Positions 1 to 9,010 of a DNA stretch of 40,284 bases are shown piece by piece. The stretch spans positions 1-40,284 of the forward strand of contig JAKBRL010000008.1 in assembly GCA_021845465.1 (NCBI GenBank). Direction: 5' to 3'. How positions within the stretch are numbered: the stretch's first letter is position 1; each line of letters starts with the position of its first letter. The position numbers and the translations under genes were made by a program. The notes below the pieces were generated by a model. The model saw nothing but the letters and a program-made list of their open reading frames with translations, had not been told where the DNA came from and did no database searches. The DNA comes from Microcaldota archaeon. GTDB lineage: Archaea; Micrarchaeota; Micrarchaeia; Micrarchaeales; CABMGC01.

Positions 1-18
1 TCTTCTGTCTTTATTTCA

Positions 19-1206
19 TTATCTGTCAGTATATACACCGTTGTAGTTTGTAAGGACTAAATCGTATACATCAAGCAATCTATCGGTCACTTTTTTAACT
101 GAAAATTGAGCTGCAGTACTTAATGCACTGCCTATATATGGAGATGTATCATTTAAAACCTTTTCTATTTTTTTTGCACATGAGATATAATTGCCGGGAA
201 TGAATTTTTCACCGTTTTTCCCGTTTATTATGAGCTCGGATAGCGCAAGATAGTCGGCTCCGACGACAGGCCTGCCGGTTGCCATCGCCTCTAGAGAGAC
301 TATCCCCTGGGTCTCGAATGTGGATGGCAGGCAGAGGAGATCCGAGGCGGCATATAGCTTGGGAAGGATTTTATTGCCTACGAATCCTATGAATTTTACG
401 CTCTTTTCCAGTCCCAGATTGACTGCCATCTTTTTGTAGTGCTGTTCAGCAGGGCCTGTTCCGCCTATTATGAATTTTATGTTTTTTTCCTTTTTAAGAA
501 GATAGGCTGCCGCCTTAAGCATTACCTCTATCTTCTTCTCCTTGGAGATCCTGCCCAGATAAAGAACCATTTTTTCATTATCTCTTATGCCCAGGCTGGC
601 GCGAAGGACGGATCCGTCAACACCGGGATTGAATGTCTTTAGGTCTATGCTGTTTGGCACTACAGATATGTTTTGTATGCCGCCGTATCTTTCCAGGAAT
701 GTTTTTATGGAGTCCGAGGGAACTGTCGTAGCATTGCATCTCCTGTAGAAGAATTTTATGTACTTAAGCATGTATTTTGAGGTGATTTTTTTCAGCTGCT
801 TGTTCTTGGGATAATAGTCCTGCACTACAGACTTGTTGTTTATTATGGTATGATAGGAGCCGACTATAGGATATTTACCAAGCTTTGCGCTTACCATTGC
901 GGCAAAACCCATGACCAGCGGAGTATGCGCGTGTATTACGTCTATTTTAAGATCCTTGAGCTTTAGCATGGAGTTATATGGAAATATTGCCATGCTGTAC
1001 TGCGGATATGGCTTGAAGTCTATCCCGGGATAAAGAAATACATTCTTCGACTTTTTAGCTTCAGTATAGAGCTTCTTGCTTGAGAATATGTAGACATCAT
1101 GGCCTCGGTGCTCAAGCTCATCCTTGAAATTGAGTATTGATGTGACGACGCCATCAACTGCAGGGAGATAACTATCAGTATAGAAAGCTATCCCTAATCG
1201 TTCCAT
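19..1206 (-). CDS. GT-B glycosyltransferase, family GT4 (RfaB/PimB type)
   Basis: A 395-residue cytosolic or membrane-peripheral GT-B enzyme that probably transfers a sugar from an activated nucleotide donor to a lipid or glycan acceptor. The N-terminal half begins with an acceptor-domain strand followed by a 'DSYLPAVDGV' loop typical of lipid-modifying GT4 enzymes. The C-terminal half carries 'LGRISKEK' (about residues 217-224), 'IGGTGP' (247-252) and the EX7E motif with E298 and E306, which binds the donor. It is 8 nt downstream of the uL15 gene on the same strand and is probably the last gene of that transcript. Family GT4 includes diacylglycerol and phosphatidylinositol glycosyltransferases; the exact substrate cannot be read from the sequence. 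Confidence 0.88.
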   Translation of the reverse strand: MERLGIAFYTDSYLPAVDGVVTSILNFKDELEHRGHDVYIFSSKKLYTEAKKSKNVFLYPGIDFKPYPQYSMAIFPYNSMLKLKDLKIDVIHAHTPLVMGFAAMVSAKLGKYPIVGSYHTIINNKSVVQDYYPKNKQLKKITSKYMLKYIKFFYRRCNATTVPSDSIKTFLERYGGIQNISVVPNSIDLKTFNPGVDGSVLRASLGIRDNEKMVLYLGRISKEKKIEVMLKAAAYLLKKEKNIKFIIGGTGPAEQHYKKMAVNLGLEKSVKFIGFVGNKILPKLYAASDLLCLPSTFETQGIVSLEAMATGRPVVGADYLALSELIINGKNGEKFIPGNYISCAKKIEKVLNDTSPYIGSALSTAAQFSVKKVTDRLLDVYDLVLTNYNGVYTDR

Positions 1207-1214
1207 TTCATCAG

Positions 1215-1607
1215 TCAGAGCTTAACAGCTTCCCCTCCTGCGCTTTTTATCTTCTCCTCTGCCTTCTTTGAGAAGGCTGATGCCTTGATTATTGCAGGTT
1301 TTATAAGTATGCCGCTGCTCAAAACTTTAAATCCCTTTTTTTCTATTGTAGGTTTCTCTCCTGAGGGAATTTCCTTGGAGATGCCCGAAAGGTCTATTTC
1401 TTCTAGGCGCTTCGGTTTCCACGGCTTGAAGCCTGTAGATCCCAATGTATCTCGTGCATATACGACATTATAAGACCATTTGTGCTTTATGCCTCCTTTT
1501 CCTACGCCTCCTCTGCTTCCCTTGCCTCTGTTGTTCTTGATATTTCCTACGCCCCAGCTTCGTGAGCCCAGAAACTTCCTTGATTTTTTCTTGTTTCTCT
1601 CGGTCAT
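1215..1607 (-). CDS. rpl15: Ribosomal protein uL15 (L15)
   Basis: A 130-residue large-subunit ribosomal protein. The glycine- and basic-rich N-terminus ('RKFLGSRSWGVGN', then 'RGKGSRGGVGKGG') is the extended RNA-binding tail of uL15, and the C-terminal half ('KGFKVLSSGILIKPAIIKA') matches the globular L18e/L15 fold, with the usual archaeal length. The ATG lies 4 nt after the uL30 stop; a GTGATC Shine-Dalgarno-like sequence overlaps that stop codon, which supports translational coupling. In most archaea secY follows uL15 at the end of the spc operon; here a glycosyltransferase gene follows instead. Confidence 0.95.
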   Translation of the reverse strand: MTERNKKKSRKFLGSRSWGVGNIKNNRGKGSRGGVGKGGIKHKWSYNVVYARDTLGSTGFKPWKPKRLEEIDLSGISKEIPSGEKPTIEKKGFKVLSSGILIKPAIIKASAFSKKAEEKIKSAGGEAVKL

Positions 1608-1611
1608 AAGA

Positions 1612-2037
1612 TCACATCATTCGCTTCAGGAGCGCATTTATCTTCTCTCCCCTGTAACCTAGAGAACCTTTGTTGCCAAACGAAGATTTTATACCTTCAT
1701 AGCCTCTTCTTGGCGGATGCATTCTTATCGGCATTTTTATCAGCTCTTGGGGGCGCTTTCCGCCTTCCATGATTAATTTGAGGTCTTCTTTGGTTGCCTC
1801 TAATTCTTTTCTCTCTGCAAGTTTTCCGAACGTCTCCTCGTTTATCTCCCCGTATGTTATGAAGTCGTTGCACTTCTTTATCATGCCAAGATTGGGCTTT
1901 GTCCCGTATATAAGAACAAGGTTGTTTATCCTGTTGAGGTTTAATCTCTTCATTGTCTCGCGTATGTCGTGTCTGACTGAGGCTCTGCCTCTTACCCTTA
2001 CTACTGCAAGCAATTTGTTTTCTGTTTTCTTTTCCAT
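1612..2037 (-). CDS. rpl30: Ribosomal protein uL30 (L30, archaeal long form)
   Basis: A 141-residue ribosomal protein of the archaeal/eukaryotic L30/L7 type. The N-terminal 'LLAVVRVRGRASVRHDIRET' segment is the L30 ferredoxin-like core, followed by 'LNRINNLVLIYGT'. The C-terminal extension with 'RMHPPRRGYEGIKSSF' is the archaeal/eukaryotic tail absent from bacterial L30. It heads a uL30-uL15-glycosyltransferase transcript. Upstream lies an A/T-rich segment with a TATATATAAT-like box (about 2083-2092), leaving a short leader. Confidence 0.95.
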   Translation of the reverse strand: MEKKTENKLLAVVRVRGRASVRHDIRETMKRLNLNRINNLVLIYGTKPNLGMIKKCNDFITYGEINEETFGKLAERKELEATKEDLKLIMEGGKRPQELIKMPIRMHPPRRGYEGIKSSFGNKGSLGYRGEKINALLKRMM

Positions 2038-2147
2038 AAAAGCACGCTTCTCTATAACTTCTCAGATCTAGATTTTAGGATTATATATATCATAGTAATT
2101 TATTTAAAGATGCTTGACGTTCTGCAGTGTGCTTGGCGCTTCCCTGC

Positions 2148-2873
2148 TTATAGAAAGGTTATCTCGAGAGGTCCTGCATAATTGAAATCTGGGCATCTGA
2201 TGAAGAGCTTTATAACGTAGCTATCCTTCCTGTCTATAGTAAAAGGCAGCGCTGGCTCGGATGAGACTAGTTCAAACGGAGGATTTGCCTTCACTGAGGA
2301 TACTGCCTGGTCGTATTTCAGGATTTTGTACAGCTGTATGTCCCTTCTTATTATCTGCGATTTCTTGAGTATCATGTTTGTTGCCGTGTCTTCAATCTCT
2401 CTCCGCATATCACCTTTTATAAGCACCACTTTGTTGATGTCTATATTGACATTATCGCTGGTATCTGTCTCAAACGAGATGGTTACAGGTCCGGTGTAGT
2501 TTGGTGAGGGGGAGCGCAGCCGCATATTGAAGCTCGTGCTTGAGAGATATCCTACCTTGAGCGGAGGCTTGGGTGATAACTGGGTTAGCTGGAATGGAGA
2601 ATCCACGCTTATTTTTTTTATAGTTATCTCAGGGCCTTTGATATTGTCAGGAAGAAGTCCGCTGCCCATTGTATTCTTGAATGGTATCTTAAGCTCGAAT
2701 TCTTCTTTGTCGAATTCCTTGCCCTGCAGGGCATGGACATCTGAACCGAAACGCAGGTTTATGCTGGTAAGAGTTATGCTTTTTCCTGGATTTTTATTAT
2801 TTTTGAAACGTTTGAATATCTCTGTTATTGCCAATATACCACTCAGAAGCAGTAGAGAAGTTATTGTAGACAT
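2148..2873 (-). CDS. Membrane-anchored protein of unknown function with an internal duplication
   Basis: I do not recognise a family. The 241-residue product has an N-terminal hydrophobic segment (about residues 4-18) followed by positive residues (KRFKNNKNPGK), so it is probably a signal anchor with the rest either inside or outside the membrane. The remainder is beta-rich. Residues 93-134 and 199-240 are two copies of one module, each running from 'PF(Q/E)L' to an 'NY(T/A)GP..I(S/T)F' ending, about 106 residues apart, which suggests two Ig-like beta domains. The second copy ends at the C-terminus. A TATA-like box overlapping the start (2877-2884) better fits the divergent peroxiredoxin gene, so the true start could be slightly internal. 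Confidence 0.6.
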   Translation of the reverse strand: MSTITSLLLLSGILAITEIFKRFKNNKNPGKSITLTSINLRFGSDVHALQGKEFDKEEFELKIPFKNTMGSGLLPDNIKGPEITIKKISVDSPFQLTQLSPKPPLKVGYLSSTSFNMRLRSPSPNYTGPVTISFETDTSDNVNIDINKVVLIKGDMRREIEDTATNMILKKSQIIRRDIQLYKILKYDQAVSSVKANPPFELVSSEPALPFTIDRKDSYVIKLFIRCPDFNYAGPLEITFL

Positions 2874-2876
2874 TAG

Positions 2877-2884
2877 TATAAATA
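2877..2884 (+). promoter_or_regulatory. TATA box of the peroxiredoxin-aminopeptidase-helicase operon
   Basis: TATAAATA centred about 34 bp before the peroxiredoxin ATG at 2915, predicting a start site near 2907 and a leader of only about 8 nt. Position and sequence fit an archaeal promoter. Confidence 0.55.
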
Positions 2885-2914
2885 GTTGTTTGTGGCAGTA
2901 GATTTTGTGTTACC

Positions 2915-3379
2915 ATGTTAGAAAAAGGAGAAACCGCACCGGACTTTTCGCTTGAAGGATCTGATGGAAAGAGACATAAACTTGCAGATTTCAGGGGAAA
3001 GAGACTTGTATTGTATTTTTATCCGAAGGATGATACACCAGGATGCACGGCAGAGGCTAAATGCCTGAATTCATCCATAGGTGAAATAAGAAAGAAGGGC
3101 GCTGAAGTCGTGGGAATTAGCGCTGACAGTCTGGATTCCCATGCGAAATTCACGAATAAGTATGGACTTGGATTTCTGCTGCTCTCGGATCCTGAAAAGA
3201 AGACAATAAAAGAGTACGAGGCTTATGGAAGCAGGGGCATCTTCGGAGAAGGAACTCTTAGAAAGACATTTATAATAGACGAGAAAGGGAAGATTTTAGA
3301 GATATTCCAAAAGGTAGATGCAGCGCACCATGATAAAGAGGTTTTGGCTTTCCTTAACGGAAAATCGTCCTCAAAATAG
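2915..3379 (+). CDS. Peroxiredoxin, PrxQ/BCP family
   Basis: A 154-residue cytosolic thiol peroxidase that reduces hydrogen peroxide and alkyl hydroperoxides. The thioredoxin-like fold is evident from '[12 protein letters not shown]', '[15 protein letters not shown]' (peroxidatic Cys in the TPGCT motif) and '[11 protein letters not shown]'. Standard PrxQ proteins have a resolving cysteine five residues after the peroxidatic one (C-x4-C). Here that position is Lys and the next residue is Cys (C-x5-C), with no overall change in spacing to the following strand. It is the first gene of a plus-strand set, with the aminopeptidase start 9 nt after its stop. Confidence 0.93.
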   Translation: MLEKGETAPDFSLEGSDGKRHKLADFRGKRLVLYFYPKDDTPGCTAEAKCLNSSIGEIRKKGAEVVGISADSLDSHAKFTNKYGLGFLLLSDPEKKTIKEYEAYGSRGIFGEGTLRKTFIIDEKGKILEIFQKVDAAHHDKEVLAFLNGKSSSK

Positions 3380-3388
3380 GTGTAGGTT

Positions 3389-5947
3389 ATGGATAAGAGA
3401 GAAGAGCATTATACATTGGGAAGAAGCGTCATTCCCAAAAGATATGAGCTTGCATTTGAGCCTGACATGGAGCGGTTTGTCTACAAGGCATCTGCCAAGA
3501 TAGATGCAGAAGCAGAGAAGACAGTGAGAAGCATAAAATTGAATGCGGGAGAACTTGAGATAGATGCGGCGTATGTTGAGAGCGGTACAGGAAGAGAAAA
3601 AGCGGAGATACTGAGAGACATGGGGAAATCCATTCTTGAGTTAAGGCTTGGGAAACCTGTTTCCGGAAGAATAAGAATAGAGATAGAATTTACAGGAATA
3701 CATAATGACAAGCTTTACGGTTTCTACAGAAGCAGGTATGATGGGCCAAAGGGAAGCGGCTATCTTCTCACTACGCAGTTTGAGCCTGCAAATGCAAGGA
3801 ATGCTTTTCCATGCTTTGATGAGCCTGAGTTCAAAGCCGTTTTTGATGTTTCCATGATTGTTCCGGAAGGAATGTCATGCATCTCAAACATGCCTGCCAG
3901 ATCGGTGAAGAAGAGTGAGAACGGAAAGAAGGTGGTTTCTTTTATGCCTACCCCTAAGATGTCGACATATCTCTTATACCTTGGGGTTGGAGATTTTGTA
4001 AGAAATACTTCCAGATACAGGAATATTGAAATAGGTTTGGTAACTACACCAGGCAGAGAGAAGTATTCCAAGCTTGCACTTGAATACGCAGTAAAATTTC
4101 TCTCTTATTACGAAAAGTATTTCGGAATAAAATTCCCCCTGCCTAAGATGGACCTTATAGCTATACCGGACTTTGCTGCAGGAGCCATGGAGAATTGGGG
4201 GGCTATAACATTCAGAGAGACTGCGCTTCTTGGTGACGTAAACAGCGCGATAGCTACAAAACAGAGAATAGCAGAGGTAATAGCCCATGAATTTGTACAT
4301 CAGTGGTTCGGAGATCTTGTAACGATGAAATGGTGGAATGATTTATGGCTTAATGAGAGTTTTGCCAATTTTATGAGCTATAAGGCTCTTGATGCAGTAT
4401 TCCCGGAGTGGGAGATGATGAATAGATATGTGGCAGAGGTGGTTGGAGCCGCATTTGCAGTCGACCAGCTCAAGGCTACCCATCCGATAAGCGTCAAGGT
4501 TGACACGCCTGAAGAGATAGATCAGATATTCGACGATATAAGTTACAATAAAGGAGGTGCTGTCCTAAACATGCTTGAGAACTTTGTTGGCAAATCTAAT
4601 TTCAGGAAGGGATTGAATGCCTACCTTAGGAAACATGCTTACTCCAACGCTGATAAGTATGATCTCTGGAATGCCATAGGCAGAGCCTCTGTGAAAGAAG
4701 GAAAAGGAAGATATCTGCCTATGGTGGCCAAGAGCTGGATAGATAATGAAGGATATCCTGGAATAGTGGTTGAAAAGAGAGGAGGCAGGCTTGCGCTAAG
4801 GCAGAAAAGATTTATGCTGATGGATAGCAGAGATGAAAATACAAAATGGCTCATACCGGTAGATATAGGATATCTCGATGGGAAAGGAAGAGAGTCTTTT
4901 CTGATGCGGGGCGGAGCGCTCTCAGTTAATGTTGAAAAGGGCAAGAAGCCAAAACTTAATTTCGGCCAGAGCGGATTTTATAGGGTATTTTATAATCAGG
5001 ATATGCTTGAGAGCATTGGGGAGATGATAAAGGAGAATGAGGTAAAAGGCCTTGATGCATGGGGAGTTGAGAACGACCTTTACGCTTATATGAAGAAAAA
5101 CCTTGTTACGCTCGGTGAATACCTCGATTTCATAGAAAAATACTGCTTCGCCGCAAAGTATCCCATGAATCTCGGAATCCTTTCTCACCTCAGGGGATTG
5201 TATACTCTGTTTTATGAAAAGGAGTTCACAGAGAGCGAGAGGCTGGAAAGGATATTCAGGGAGTATAGCATGGACATAATAAAGCAGGTAGGCTGGAAGA
5301 AGAACCCTGAAGAGAGCCCGACTACAGCATTGATGAGAAGCTCAGCTATACTCGGTTCAGGGCTTACAGGAGAGCATATGACAGTAAATAAGTCAAACAA
5401 GCTTTTCGACAGAAGCCTGAAAGGCATTTCCATAGACCCGGATATAAGAAGTGCGGTTTATGGCATTGTTGCCTGGTCGGGAAATGGCGATATTTACAGA
5501 AATTTGCGCGAACATTATGAAAAAGAGGAGGCTCCTGAGGAAAAGATAAGATTTCTTGCGGCACTTGGAATGTTCAGGGATGAAAAGCTGCTTAGAGCAG
5601 CTATGGACTACTCATTGACAGACAAGGTAAGATATCAGGACTCGTTCTTTATACCTGCATATGTCTCTTCAAATCCTCTTGGCAGGAAAGTCATATGGAA
5701 ATGGACAAGGGAGAATTGGAAGGAGATTAGGGGAAGGTTTAAGAGCGGCACCCATATGCTTGGGAGGTATGTAGAGAATCTTAGCCTGATAGGCGATCCA
5801 TCAGAAGTAGTTGAAATCAGGAGATTCTTCGGCAAGAAGGAAAACATGCGTGCGGACATAAGGAACTCCGTAGATAAGACAATGGAGATTATTGAGATAA
5901 ATAGAAGATTTATGAAACGCAGCATGGAGAGTAAGAAAGAGGCATGA
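3389..5947 (+). CDS. M1-family zinc aminopeptidase (tricorn factor F2/F3-like)
   Basis: An 852-residue gluzincin aminopeptidase that removes N-terminal residues from oligopeptides, probably those released by the proteasome or tricorn-type proteases. Visible elements in order: the N-terminal beta saddle with 'CFDEPEFKAVF' (about 142-152), the exopeptidase motif GAMEN at 265-269, the zinc site HEFVH at 300-304 with the third ligand E323 in 'WLNESFANF', and a long alpha-helical C-terminal domain. Length matches archaeal tricorn-interacting factors. No signal peptide, so cytosolic. It sits between a peroxiredoxin and an XPD-like helicase on one strand; spacing suggests co-transcription but no obvious shared pathway. 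Confidence 0.93.
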   Translation: MDKREEHYTLGRSVIPKRYELAFEPDMERFVYKASAKIDAEAEKTVRSIKLNAGELEIDAAYVESGTGREKAEILRDMGKSILELRLGKPVSGRIRIEIEFTGIHNDKLYGFYRSRYDGPKGSGYLLTTQFEPANARNAFPCFDEPEFKAVFDVSMIVPEGMSCISNMPARSVKKSENGKKVVSFMPTPKMSTYLLYLGVGDFVRNTSRYRNIEIGLVTTPGREKYSKLALEYAVKFLSYYEKYFGIKFPLPKMDLIAIPDFAAGAMENWGAITFRETALLGDVNSAIATKQRIAEVIAHEFVHQWFGDLVTMKWWNDLWLNESFANFMSYKALDAVFPEWEMMNRYVAEVVGAAFAVDQLKATHPISVKVDTPEEIDQIFDDISYNKGGAVLNMLENFVGKSNFRKGLNAYLRKHAYSNADKYDLWNAIGRASVKEGKGRYLPMVAKSWIDNEGYPGIVVEKRGGRLALRQKRFMLMDSRDENTKWLIPVDIGYLDGKGRESFLMRGGALSVNVEKGKKPKLNFGQSGFYRVFYNQDMLESIGEMIKENEVKGLDAWGVENDLYAYMKKNLVTLGEYLDFIEKYCFAAKYPMNLGILSHLRGLYTLFYEKEFTESERLERIFREYSMDIIKQVGWKKNPEESPTTALMRSSAILGSGLTGEHMTVNKSNKLFDRSLKGISIDPDIRSAVYGIVAWSGNGDIYRNLREHYEKEEAPEEKIRFLAALGMFRDEKLLRAAMDYSLTDKVRYQDSFFIPAYVSSNPLGRKVIWKWTRENWKEIRGRFKSGTHMLGRYVENLSLIGDPSEVVEIRRFFGKKENMRADIRNSVDKTMEIIEINRRFMKRSMESKKEA

Positions 5948-5971
5948 GGTAGACAGGACTTAGGCCTTTTC

Positions 5972-7777
5972 ATGGATACATTATTCAGATTTGACAGGCC
6001 ACGAGCCAACCAGGAAGCCATAATGAAGAGCATCGGTAACGCCCTCTCTCTGAAAAGGAACATACTCGTAAATGCGCCTACAGGTACAGGAAAGACAGAT
6101 GCGGCTATCGCTTCTGCTTTGAGCTATGCTATAGATAACAATCTCGATCTTTTTTTTCTTACTCCGAAGATATCCCAACATAAGATAGCCGTTGACTCGC
6201 TTCTTGGTATAAGGAAGAAATTCGATAATAGAATAAGATACATAGATATAGTAGGGAAGAGAAATCTCTGCATAAATACAGAGATAAATTCACTGGAAAG
6301 CGAGGCTTTTTATAAAGGATGCGAGAAGGCAGTAAGCAGCAAGAGATGCGTATTTTACACCAATGCCAAGGAACATTCTAATATAACCGAGGAAGTGGTA
6401 GAGGCAAGCTACAGAGGCCACAATGCGCTCTTCGAGGAATCGTTTAACAGAGGGATATGTGCATATGAGATTGCAACGCAGCTTGCTAAAGATGCTGACT
6501 TTGTAATAGCAGATTATGCACATATGCTGAATCCATACACCAGGACATCTTTCCTGAAGAAGATATCACACAATCTTGAGAATTCGATAGTGATATGGGA
6601 CGAGGCCCATAACATACTTAATGCGGCTTCGTCTTATATGAGTACTTCGCTCAGCTCCAATGCGATAGCTAATGCCTCTAAAGAACTGATTTCCATAGGC
6701 AGCAGCATAGACTTGGAGTATCTTCAGTTCATGCTGAAAAAAATAGCTGAAAGAAGGCTTTCTGGAAAGAACGAAGCGTTTGTAGAAAAAGAGGATATAC
6801 CTAAAGAAGTTGTTGAGAATATCTCGGAGGTTTCGAAGCAGCTTGAGAAGGCAGGAGTAGAGTACCTTACCGAAAGCAAGGCAAAAAGATCAGCATTGAT
6901 GCATATAGCAAATTTCCTTGTATCGCTGAATTCGAAAGACGAATCGATAGCCAGCATAATAACAAAAAACAACAAGGGGCTGCGCTTCTCGCTGACATGC
7001 CTGTATCCTGAAAAGGCAATAGGGCTCTTTGATGAAGTCTATGCCAATATATTTATGAGTGGAACGCTTCTTCCGCTGCGCATGTATAAGGAGCTTTTTG
7101 GAGTGAGCGATGCCATTACAGAAGATTATGGCTCTCCCTTTCCAAAAGGCAACAAACTCTGCCTGATAGATGATACAGTATCTACAAAATATGAAAGCAG
7201 ATCGAATGAAGAATACAAAAAGATAGCCGAGAGGATCGAAGAGATCAGAATGATAACAGATGGAAATCTTGCAGTTTTTTTTCCAAGCTTCTCTGTCCTG
7301 AATTCAGTATACAGAAACATGAAAAAAGAAGTGGATTATATACAGAGAAGCGAGATGAAGAGCATCGCTGTGGAGAAGTTCATAGATGAATTCAAAAAAG
7401 GAAGAGACTCAACAATGTTCGGGGTTATGGGAGGAAGCATGAGCGAGGGAATAGATTATGCAAACAATGCTATAAAAGGCATAATAATAGTAGGAATACC
7501 TCTTGAGAAGCCCAGCCTTGAGATAAATGCCAAGATAGAATACATAAACAAGAGATTTAACGGGAAAGGTGCTGAATATGCTTATCTTATACCGGGGATA
7601 ATAAGAGCTGCTCAGGCAGCAGGAAGAGCAATTAGAAGTGAGAATGACAGGGCATTCATCATATTTATGGATAAGAGATACGGATGGAGCAGTTACAGGT
7701 CGTTGCTAAGCAAATTCGTTGAGATATCTGAGAATAGGAACATAATAGATTCGGTTTCAAGGTTTTTGTCAGTGTGA
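5972..7777 (+). CDS. xpd: XPD/Rad3-family iron-sulfur DNA helicase
   Basis: A 601-residue superfamily 2 5'-3' DNA helicase. Walker A is 'APTGTGKTD' (35-43), the DEAH box is D210-H213 ('IWDEAHN'), and motif VI is 'QAAGRAIRSENDRA' near residue 555. Four cysteines between Walker A and the DEAH box (C100, C117, C126, C163) are placed like the 4Fe-4S ligands of XPD, and an Arch-like insert follows the DEAH box. Length is close to crenarchaeal and euryarchaeal XPD. The likely role is DNA repair or strand opening. DinG-type helicases share this architecture, so the exact subfamily is less certain than the superfamily. The Fe-S cluster would depend on the Suf system at 16-21 kb. Confidence 0.88.
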   Translation: MDTLFRFDRPRANQEAIMKSIGNALSLKRNILVNAPTGTGKTDAAIASALSYAIDNNLDLFFLTPKISQHKIAVDSLLGIRKKFDNRIRYIDIVGKRNLCINTEINSLESEAFYKGCEKAVSSKRCVFYTNAKEHSNITEEVVEASYRGHNALFEESFNRGICAYEIATQLAKDADFVIADYAHMLNPYTRTSFLKKISHNLENSIVIWDEAHNILNAASSYMSTSLSSNAIANASKELISIGSSIDLEYLQFMLKKIAERRLSGKNEAFVEKEDIPKEVVENISEVSKQLEKAGVEYLTESKAKRSALMHIANFLVSLNSKDESIASIITKNNKGLRFSLTCLYPEKAIGLFDEVYANIFMSGTLLPLRMYKELFGVSDAITEDYGSPFPKGNKLCLIDDTVSTKYESRSNEEYKKIAERIEEIRMITDGNLAVFFPSFSVLNSVYRNMKKEVDYIQRSEMKSIAVEKFIDEFKKGRDSTMFGVMGGSMSEGIDYANNAIKGIIIVGIPLEKPSLEINAKIEYINKRFNGKGAEYAYLIPGIIRAAQAAGRAIRSENDRAFIIFMDKRYGWSSYRSLLSKFVEISENRNIIDSVSRFLSV

Positions 7778-7789
7778 TCAGAGGCAGGT

Positions 7790-8914
7790 TCAGGCTTTAG
7801 GCAGAGGATAAACCGATCCTCTCCAGGTTATGCTTTTCGTTCCCTTTGCATGCAGAAGATTGTAAGAGTATATGAATGGAACCATCAATGCTGCTATAAT
7901 AATATATGCTCCTTTCTGTTTTGATCTCTTCCAGATCATAGTAAGGCTCTTTGCATAGTGTATTAGAAGAAGGAGGAAGATAGGAGATATTAGTATGGAA
8001 AGGGATATTCCGGATAGAATCAGTACTGACTCAGAGAGATAGAAGATTACTCCAGCATAAAGGTTCTTCCTGTTCCCCGTGATTGATAATGCAGTCTGCC
8101 TGTTTGCCCATTCCATGAATGTTTTGAAGCTATCGTTGGTTTTCACTATTGGCTGGGATTTCTTTACATAGGCAATTCCCAATCCTTTCGATTCTGAGAT
8201 CTTTGTGAGGGTTATATCGTCCGATATTGAATATGGGGAGTTCTTGAATAGGGTGGTGGATTTCGGGCCTCCGATAAGGTCTTTTCTGAATGCCAGGGAG
8301 CCTCCCCAGCCGAATCTGGTAGATTCGTTTTCCATAAGGCCTTCTCCGACTAGACCCCATACTGATTTTATCTTTGACCAGAAGCCGCCGGAATGCATGA
8401 AGTATGGATATGAGGTTGAAATGCCTACAGAGCTTTCTTGAAGAGGCAATACAAGATTTTCGAGCCAGCCTTCATGCACTTCCACATCTGAATCCGCTAT
8501 AACATAAACGTCGTAATTTCCAAACTTTTCCAGAGCGGTGCTTATGGCCTTTACCTTGCCGCTACATGCTTTACAGTTTGAACCTGTAATGATATATCTC
8601 ATTCCTGATTTTTTTATATGCTTTATTGCAGGATCGTTTTCTGAATCTACGACTGCGATAGAATCGAAATTCTTATACTTCTGATTTTTTATAGATTTCA
8701 GATTTCCTTCAAGCGAAATGTCTATTCCTTTGCAGGGCACTATAACAAGGGTTTTTGGGATATACATTGAGGGATATGTTTCCACTCGGCGTGATTGGAG
8801 ATGGGCTTTGTTTCTTGTTTTAGACTTTATGATGCCTGCAAGGTCTATTACCATCATAAATGCGAATACCAGGAAGATGAATCCTAAAATTGGATAGTAT
8901 AATATTGGATACAT
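7790..8914 (-). CDS. Membrane-bound family 2 (GT21-like) glycosyltransferase
   Basis: A 374-residue inverting GT-A enzyme. One transmembrane helix at residues 6-28 precedes the catalytic domain, which has 'VVDSEND' (D90), the DSD metal-binding motif (141-143), 'SDDITLTK' (base, D232-D233) and 'NRQTAL' (271-276), a Q/RxxRW-like motif. Two to three further hydrophobic helices follow residue 285. This order matches ceramide glucosyltransferase/HpnI-type enzymes that glycosylate membrane lipids. It converges with the helicase gene and is divergent from the AglH-like transferase gene, so both envelope genes share one intergenic region of 96 bp. Confidence 0.85.
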   Translation of the reverse strand: MYPILYYPILGFIFLVFAFMMVIDLAGIIKSKTRNKAHLQSRRVETYPSMYIPKTLVIVPCKGIDISLEGNLKSIKNQKYKNFDSIAVVDSENDPAIKHIKKSGMRYIITGSNCKACSGKVKAISTALEKFGNYDVYVIADSDVEVHEGWLENLVLPLQESSVGISTSYPYFMHSGGFWSKIKSVWGLVGEGLMENESTRFGWGGSLAFRKDLIGGPKSTTLFKNSPYSISDDITLTKISESKGLGIAYVKKSQPIVKTNDSFKTFMEWANRQTALSITGNRKNLYAGVIFYLSESVLILSGISLSILISPIFLLLLIHYAKSLTMIWKRSKQKGAYIIIAALMVPFIYSYNLLHAKGTKSITWRGSVYPLPKA

Positions 8915-8978
8915 AAAATCTGCATTAGATTAGGCATATGAAGCCTTTGGAAGGCATAGATGCTAATATACGTAAAGG

Positions 8979-8986
8979 TATTTAAT
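8979..8986 (+). promoter_or_regulatory. TATA box for the AglH-like transferase
   Basis: TATTTAAT centred about 28 bp before the ATG at 9011. This predicts transcription from within a few bases of the start codon, a leaderless mRNA, and supports that ATG. Confidence 0.5.
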
Positions 8987-9010
8987 TTGTCAACTTCCTA
9001 ATTCTAGTAT

